A stretch of DNA of 64,000 bases. Source: Conoideocrella luteorostrata (Eukaryota > Ascomycota > Sordariomycetes > Hypocreales > Clavicipitaceae). The stretch lies in the NCBI GenBank assembly GCA_032433595.1, contig JASWJB010000036.1, positions 1-64,000 on the forward strand. Reading direction: 5' to 3'. The notes beneath the pieces were generated by a model. It saw only the letters and a program-made list of their open reading frames with translations. It searched no databases and was not told the origin of the DNA. Positions 57,524 to 64,000 of this stretch are shown piece by piece; position 1 is the first letter of the stretch; each line of letters opens with the position of its first letter. Both the position numbers and the translations under genes were made by a program.

Positions 57524-59540
57524 GAACGCTCGACAATCTTGCAATATCGCTCAAAGTCTCTTGCGTCTGCGCACACATCATCCACAGCCGACCTCCGGAT
57601 TTTCTTTAAGGACGCTTCCCAAGCGCGCCTTTTCATCTCCAGCTCCGAAAAGGGCGGACAATGGGTCTAATAGGGGCGGACCGATTAGCCGGGTGTCGGC
57701 GGTACGGCATTCGGTACGGCCCCGTTCTCGAGTCGCCGCTCTCATAGCAGGCATGGGCTTGCTTTCCTTTGCTCTGTTTCTATCTACTGCTCCCCGCACA
57801 ACTTTCGACGCTCATTATACGAGCTCGCCTCCCGTTAACACACCTTCAGATTTTGAATCCCAACCCGGCACGTCTCCAATAAGTTCCCCCGACAGCCGTG
57901 ATCCAGGTCTCCCTCGCTTCCGGATCACGGAAATCCGCAAGCATGGTGCCTCCTCTGAGCACCCGTGGATCATACACGGCGATAAGGTATACGACATTAC
58001 CGACTGGGTGCCAGCGCATCCCGGTGGCCAGGTGATTCTCCGAGCTGCCGGAGGTTCAATCGACCCGTATTGGGATATCTTCACAATTCATAAAAATCAA
58101 TATGTTTACGATATACTGTCGCAGTATCTGATTGGATTTGTCGACCAAGCGGACCTTGTCAATGGAAAGCCTTCTCAGGACCAGATCGAAGATCCCTTCG
58201 AACATGATCCAGAACGGCACCCTTCTCTAATTACCCGCACCGCTAAACCTAGAAATGCGGAAACCCCCACAGAAGCCCTCAGCGCGCAATTTTTGACGCC
58301 GAATGAACTCTTTTATGTTCGCAACCATATGTGGGTGCCCAATATCCACGAGGCGGAGTCCGGTAATCATCGCCTGAGTATAGAGCTTCTAGACGGCACA
58401 ATAAAGGAATACACGTTGCAAGACTTGAAAACCAAATTCCCTACCCGGAGAGTTACCGCTGCCTTGCAATGCTCTGGGAATCGTCGAAGTCATATGAGTG
58501 AAGAATCAGGGCGCAAAACCAATGGACTTCCGTGGGCATCTGGGGCTATTTCGAATGCATCATGGGAAGGGGTTCTCCTCTCTGACGTGCTAGCGGATGC
58601 TGGGTTTGACTTGGCTGAGGCTAGGAATGGCTCGAGTGAGACTCAACATGTCCAATTCATGGGCCTCGAGGCTTATGGTGCTTCCATTCCCATCAAGAAA
58701 GCAATTGATCCTCTAGGCGACGTCCTGTTAGCTTATAGCATGAATAACAAGCCACTGCCACGGGACCATGGCTTTCCTCTGAGAGCAATCGTTCCAGGAT
58801 ACGTTGCTGCTCGGTCCGTGAAGTGGCTGAACCATATTGTGCTTAGTGACGAAGAAAGCATGAGCCAGTGGCAACGCAAAGATTACAAGTGTTTTGGTCC
58901 GAATCAGACCAGATTTGACTGGGATGATGCACCAGCCATCCAAGAATTGCCTGTACAAAGTGCCATCACGACTTTGCTGCTTGACGAGTGGACAAACTCC
59001 AACGCAGAGTCCAATGTGCTTAAGAACCATGACGATACTGCATCTCCGCAACAGAACATGCTAGAAAAACGAGTTACTATGAGTGGATATGCGTTTTCCG
59101 GCGGCGGGCGGTCAATCATCCGAGTTGATGTCTCCCTGGATGGTGGGACTTCGTGGGACCAAGCATATCTCCTGCCTGATTGCGTATCCAAGAATGGAGC
59201 CCCATCTCCATGCCATGGGCATGGGGCGTGGGCTTGGAAAAGATGGAGATATGAGGGATCTATTCCGCTGGATACGTTCAAAGAGAAGCCCAAAATCAAA
59301 TCTGGGGACCGAACTTCTACTACTACCAACGCCGTCATGGCGAGCAAAGGGCAAGGGCAGCAACGCTGCACAACCGTTTTAGTGAAGGCAACGGATGATG
59401 GATACAACACACAGCCAGATAGCCACGCCGCAACATGGAATTTGCGTGGCAATCTCGCCACAGCATGGCATCGGGTACAGGTATGTACAGACTGCACTCC
59501 GGCGCCGACGAGTAGCAGAACAAAAGACTGTTATAGATGA
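57522..59540 (+). CDS. Sulfite oxidase (cytochrome b5 plus molybdopterin domains)
   Basis: This molybdoenzyme oxidises sulfite to sulfate, probably in the mitochondrial intermembrane space. A single exon encodes 672 aa. A long Arg/Ser-rich presequence is followed by a hydrophobic sorting segment (VAALIAGMGLLSFALFLST, about 71-89). The cytochrome b5 domain has VYDITDWVPAHPGGQVILRAAGG with haem ligand His in HPGG and a second His in FTIHKNQ. The Moco domain has FYVRNHMWVP, the molybdenum-ligating Cys in ALQCSGNRRSHM, and IVPGYVAARSVKWL. The dimerisation domain includes SGYAFSGGGRSIIRVDVSLDGG and ends ATWNLRGNLATAWHRVQV. The last 20 residues may be intronic: a GTATGT donor at 59480 and a later TTATAG would give a different short tail. 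Confidence 0.93.
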   Translation: MNARQSCNIAQSLLRLRTHHPQPTSGFSLRTLPKRAFSSPAPKRADNGSNRGGPISRVSAVRHSVRPRSRVAALIAGMGLLSFALFLSTAPRTTFDAHYTSSPPVNTPSDFESQPGTSPISSPDSRDPGLPRFRITEIRKHGASSEHPWIIHGDKVYDITDWVPAHPGGQVILRAAGGSIDPYWDIFTIHKNQYVYDILSQYLIGFVDQADLVNGKPSQDQIEDPFEHDPERHPSLITRTAKPRNAETPTEALSAQFLTPNELFYVRNHMWVPNIHEAESGNHRLSIELLDGTIKEYTLQDLKTKFPTRRVTAALQCSGNRRSHMSEESGRKTNGLPWASGAISNASWEGVLLSDVLADAGFDLAEARNGSSETQHVQFMGLEAYGASIPIKKAIDPLGDVLLAYSMNNKPLPRDHGFPLRAIVPGYVAARSVKWLNHIVLSDEESMSQWQRKDYKCFGPNQTRFDWDDAPAIQELPVQSAITTLLLDEWTNSNAESNVLKNHDDTASPQQNMLEKRVTMSGYAFSGGGRSIIRVDVSLDGGTSWDQAYLLPDCVSKNGAPSPCHGHGAWAWKRWRYEGSIPLDTFKEKPKIKSGDRTSTTTNAVMASKGQGQQRCTTVLVKATDDGYNTQPDSHAATWNLRGNLATAWHRVQVCTDCTPAPTSSRTKDCYR

Positions 59541-60024
59541 GGACAATTACGAGCCTGAGAAGGCATGTGGAGCGACTAGCTTTCGTCTCTACTGTCCGTG
59601 TTTTAGATTTATAGCATTTCAGCTGTTGCAGATACGCGTTCTGGATATTTGCAGAGATGGTCCAGCTGTAGATTCTGAGCGTAGCATCATATGGTTCTTT
59701 CGAAAACTTTCAACACAATAAACTCGAGTATTGAGACTCTGTTCTCCATTCTTCAACATAGGCAAATCTTGGCGACCTTGCGACTCATGCACAAATAGCG
59801 CTTGTTCTACTCAGCGATATAGAGTCAAGGTTTCCTATTTTTGTTCATCTGGAATGATTATAAATTGTGCGTCTCTTAGTTCTTTTCTTGACAGTGAGTG
59901 AAATACACGGCAACGCAGCTGTCTAACCTTTGATTCTTATCTTGGTGGTGATACATATCAATTACACGCCTTACACACTGAGTCTTACTCGTGTTGGGCC
60001 TGTTACAAAATGAATTCCCTTTCT
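59541..60024. other. Intergenic between convergent genes
   Basis: This stretch of about 480 bases holds the 3' regions of sulfite oxidase (+) and Rpn2 (-). Nothing else was seen. Confidence 0.5.
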
Positions 60025-63000
60025 CTACTCATCACCAGACTCGCCATCGGAGAAGTACTCGAATTCGCCAGGAGTCTGTGCTTCCTCGTCTCCCTCTCCG
60101 TCCTCATCAACAGCTGTCAGCACACCCGCAGCAGCTGAGGCTCCAGAACCAATCCCAAGAATTCCAGCACTTTCAAGAGCTTGAGTGTCAGCTAATGCAA
60201 ATGGGTTTCGCCCTTGGCCTCGCAGTAGTTGGTCCATCATCTGATTACCGGTGGAAGCTCGTGCTGGGTCGGCAAGTCCCTCCAGCAGTGACCGGCCAGT
60301 GCCGCCGGATCGGCCGCCTGCGCCACCTGCGCCACCTCTGTTTTGACCAGCAACTGGAGCTCGCTCGGTAGTCACCTTTTTCAACTTCTCCTCGATGAGG
60401 GACTTGGGCTTTTCAGGTTGTGTATCGTCGAGTAAAAGCGGACCTCCGGTGGGCTATTCTCAAGTCAGCGGTGCGCTTCTTTTTACAATGCGAGAAAGAA
60501 ATTACCTTTTTGACGGGCTTATAGCGACCACCTGAGAAACTCACGTATTTCAGCTGGCCGGGGACAACACGTGTCATATTTCCAATATCGTAACCAATCT
60601 TCTCCTTTTCTGGCTTCTTCTTGGAGTCGGTCGTGCCGCTTTCCGTATCATCGCTGTCTTTCTTATCCTTCTGATCTTGGTCCTCTTTTTTCTTTTCATC
60701 ATCCACCTCCATCTTTTCGCCTACTTTAGCAGGGACAGAATCAAGTTCCATGCTCTCGCGTCGCTGGGCGCGCTCTTTCTTTTGCGCGCGGCGCTTGGCC
60801 TGTGCAGTCGTTGATAGAATTGCGGTGGCTATCAAGGCCGGACCTTCCTCTACTTTCACTTCCTGTTCCGGTGGGTACTCAAACAGACTCTGGCGTGTAG
60901 CACAGTGGAACTTGATGTCGGGCATTTGCAAGTCATGGTCAAGTCCGATGATTGCAGTAGGAGAGAAACTCAGCGATAGGAAATGTGTAAAGGGGAACCA
61001 ATACCAGTATTGGGTAAATACAGCCATGCCGACGATTCCAGCCATGTTGAGGTTGCCAGTCTGAGTTTGCAAGCCAATGGTACAATTGCGACCACCTGCG
61101 TCAATGATTCCCAGTGCGAGAGCTGCTCCAAACTTCGTCATGGCATCTTCATGACGGTCGCCAACAACTTTTTTCAAAGTTTTGCGAATGGATGATACCT
61201 TTGGATTTATTACATCATTCTGTTGAACCATAATCATAGAAAGAGCAATTAAAGCACCTTGTCTGACAAAATCGGTAGGATCTTTCATCATAGGTTCCAG
61301 GAGATCGATTGCCTCGTCGAGCCCAGTCCCGGCACAAGATATTCCAAGGGCCATAGCAGAGCCGTACCGAACGTGTGGATTATATGACTCAGATAGTAAC
61401 TCGACCATTCGAGGTACGCTACCTGGTTTTCGGAATAAGATGAACCCTAAGCTCATAACAGCGATTCGACGAACATCATCGTTAACATCGCTGACAGCAG
61501 TGTGCAGCAATTTCCTGATGGCCTTATTGCTGCCAGTTCCACAGTACGCTAAGGCAACAGTCATAATACCACCATAACGCAAAGTAGGATCGGGGTCATT
61601 GAGAAGCCCATCAATAAGAACATCTGCTCCTTCTTGTCTTCCAAACATAATCAATGCCATACCCAAGGCAACTCCACGAACAATTTTTTCGTGTGTTGTC
61701 TCATGAGCATATGTGATCATATCCTCAAGAGCCTTTACATTTCCTGTGCCAAGCATGATGAGACCCATGGCCAAGCCAACTGCCTCGCCGTTCAAGGCAG
61801 AGTCCTGGAAAAGGATTTCCTTAAGCTTCTCAAAAACATCGATGTCACCTGTGGCCATACCAGCAATTCCCAAGCCGAGGGCTCCTCCATGCTGGACGAC
61901 TTCCTCTTCAGCTTGACTGAATTGGCTTTTGAGATACTCCAAGGCGTCAGCGCCATGATTGGCATGGATAAGGCCATATGCATACAGAGCACCACCTTGA
62001 CTGAAGATAGAACCGCTGCTCAGCCCGCCTTGCCGGGGCAGGTAAGGCTCAAGCAATTTCCGGGATTGTGACAGGTTGCCCCGATGAATTACTCCAAGTG
62101 CAGCCGTAGCGGTGAACTTGGACCAGTTGACTGCCTTGCCAAGCCATTCCAAGTTGTCTCTGAAAAATTTGTCGTTGGTTGTGCCCTGGTTCATGAATGC
62201 ATTGCAAAAGGTGACGGCGGTATGGAAAATCGAGTTGCGACCTTCAAGGCTATCACGAACTTTGTTCAAGATGCTCAAATCTGTATGGTTGTTGCGATAC
62301 AGGAACTCAAGGTTCAAGCGAATGGTCTTGGACCCATCAAGAATAGAGCGAATGTTTCGGTAAACCTTAGCATCGTTATCAGAGAGACTTTCTTCAGACG
62401 TCTCTTCTTGATTTTCAAGAAGAGGCTCGCTTTCAGCTGGCTGCTCCGATTCCTCGACTTCCTCTTTAGGCTCTTTAGGTGAGGGTAAAGAAGCTAGAAC
62501 TTTCCCCAAAAACTCTTGGGTTCCATTGTCGTATAAATCGAATGCTATCTGATAAGCGTTGGCGACGGAGGTCTGGTCACCGTTGGAAACCAAGGTGCGG
62601 AGCATTCGAGAGGCTTCTTCGTCCGAATTCAAGTATACAACACATCTTGCGATGGCGAAGTAATCGGGGCTTGGAATATCGTTCAAGAGGTCGAGAATCA
62701 ACCGCAGAATTTCAGTGCGGAAGCTGCGCTCTTGTACTATGTCCATGCAGATGCCCAGAGTGTATTCCATGAGTTCCTCGGTTGGACCCTGAACACCGTC
62801 TTGAGCTTTGGATTTGGCATTTTTCTCATCTTCACTAGCTTGTTTGATGACACGCCGCAAAACATCAAGGTTCCTCGCCTCTACAGCAATGCCAACCACT
62901 TGTCTATATCGTCCTTGCTTCAAGCAGCTAGCAAACAGACGCTCGATGATGCGCTGCAGCGAAGATTCAGCGGCTTTATCGGGTAGCTCCGCAATGGAGC

Positions 63001-63629
63001 TGGATCGACCCTGCTTGACTACAGGTTGGAAAGTAGCATCGAGTATGGTGTTGTCGAGAGAGGCGCGCGAAAGTAGGGATTTAGGCGGCAAAGTCGTATG
63101 AGAAAACGGCGTTGTTGGGGACATGACAGCGCTATCGGATGCATTGGAAAAGGTGGTTGTCAGCTCAGGAAGATCGGTTTTCTTGAACGCTCGCGGCTTT
63201 GAGTTTTTTGCAGCTGTAGTAGCGATGTACTGATCAACGCATTTAGAGATGATAGTCTCCTCAAACTCGCCGGGAGCGTCCAACTTGAAGAGATCTCCAG
63301 CAGCTAGCGCAAAGACCATGCTCTCGTTGTATGCTTGTAGGTGATAAAACACCTTGGCAAGAACAAGGGCGGCGAGCTGGCGTTCAGGAAAGGAGTCATC
63401 TTCGTACAGGGCCTCACTGAAAGTAATATTAATTCTCGCGATCTGTGTTGGGTATGAAGCCGATAAAAGACAGTAGAATGGCAGCTTACATTTGGCTGAG
63501 AGAACTGGCGACTTCAGTCCAAACGGTGTCAATGTCGTCGTTCAGAGTCTGCAAAGCGAAGATCTTAAGCTCAGGTTCTTCATCAGCTAGGAAGGCTAGC
63601 ACGCCAGTCGCAGATACAAGGCCAGGCAT
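60025..63629 (-). CDS. rpn2: 26S proteasome regulatory subunit Rpn2 (PSMD1)
   Basis: Rpn2 is the largest scaffold of the 19S base and binds Rpn13 and the ATPase ring. Three exons (63629-63490, 63416-60506, 60453-60025; introns of 73 and 52 nt) encode 1159 aa, matching other fungal Rpn2 proteins. The start is MPGLVSATGVLAFLADEEPE. The first splice restores SSLSQ-IEALYEDDSFPERQLAAL. The centre holds the PC (proteasome/cyclosome) repeats, for example LGVIHRGNLSQSRKLLEPYL, GALYAYGLIHANHGADALEY, GVALGMALIMFGRQEGADVL and GSAMALGISCAGTGLDEAID. A Lys/Glu-rich insert follows (KKKEDQDQKDKKDSDDTESG), then MTRVVPGQLKYVSF. The last exon encodes PTGGPLLLDDTQPEKPKSLI, a Gly-rich stretch, and an acidic tail (GEFEYFSDGESGDE). 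Confidence 0.96.
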
Positions 63630-64000
63630 GATGATACAGTCGGCGACGTATGAAGGCCGGGAAGGGAGTAGCTTCCGAATCGTCAGGAAGAGACAGATCT
63701 GGCACAAATGCCGGAGCGGACAGAAAAACAAGTCGAATTGGGTAGTCGAAAAGAGCGACCAGTAGATGAAATAATATATTATCACGCTGCAAAGTAGTCA
63801 AGGGAGAGGGGGGGATAAAGACGTCGTATACAGAGGAAGAAAGTTGGAAGGAAGTGGTGATTGCTCTCGGATTTGCCGTGAGCAGGCACGACGTGATCCA
63901 CGTCAGGCACAGCTCTGCCTTGAGAGTGCACGGACCACCAAAACCTAGCGAACCAAGCGGAAGATTTCTTACCCTTGAGAAAGTGAGCTACGTGACTCCT
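63630..64000. other. Upstream region of Rpn2
   Basis: These 371 bases to the window end presumably hold the rpn2 promoter and leader. No other gene start is visible. Confidence 0.45.

Overview
The window is nuclear DNA of a filamentous ascomycete. It is dense with genes on both strands, the introns are short (about 50-150 nt, GT..AG with CTRAC-type branch points), and the products are fungal housekeeping proteins (Spt5, Rpn2, pyruvate kinase, sulfite oxidase) alongside fungus-restricted families (DUF1748/mitofissin, DUF1769, Atg28, purine nucleoside permease, Iks1). The pyruvate kinase sequence and a dispersed palindrome around TACGGAGTACTCCGTA suggest Eurotiomycetes, possibly Onygenales. That placement comes from memory of related sequences, not from a search.

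Layout. 0.7-4.8 kb: a small unknown protein, a peroxisomal 4-coumarate-CoA-ligase-like enzyme (four exons) and a small probable mitochondrial membrane protein. 5.2-11.6 kb (minus strand): elongation factor Spt5 and a DCAF7/WDR68-type WD40 protein. 12.5-15.6 kb: two convergent autophagy genes, an Atg28-like coiled-coil protein (+) and a 77-residue Atg44/mitofissin homologue (-) in four tiny exons. 17.6-19.4 kb: pyruvate kinase. 19.6-21.1 kb: a dead MFS transporter with many stops. 22.7-26.8 kb: an Iks1-type kinase with a membrane-associated tail and a secreted purine nucleoside permease-family protein. 29.5-37.9 kb: a P2B-type Ca2+-ATPase (+) convergent with a full ABCB/Ste6-type transporter (-). 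38.9-42.3 kb: a PBDC1/YPL225W homologue (five exons) and an intact MFS drug/polyamine-type transporter. 43.4-48.2 kb: a membrane sensor-like gene of doubtful integrity, a DUF1769 protein and a membrane-anchored alpha/beta hydrolase. 48.2-52.9 kb: a 4.6-kb stretch with no gene I can support. 52.9-63.6 kb: an F-box protein, sulfite oxidase and proteasome subunit Rpn2.

The genes are individually regulated eukaryotic units. I see no biosynthetic cluster, CRISPR array, prophage, rRNA gene or convincing tRNA. Functional links are loose: Atg28-like and Atg44 (autophagy/mitophagy), Rpn2 with the F-box protein (ubiquitin-proteasome), and several membrane transporters. Exon boundaries were placed by hand from reading-frame continuity, splice signals and remembered family sequences; no alignment or transcript data was available. 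The most notable observations are the hidden mitofissin gene with a 6-nt first coding exon, two proline losses in conserved motifs of the Ca2+-ATPase, in-frame introns in the kinase and F-box genes, an upstream ORF that decides the pyruvate kinase start, and the dispersed palindrome.
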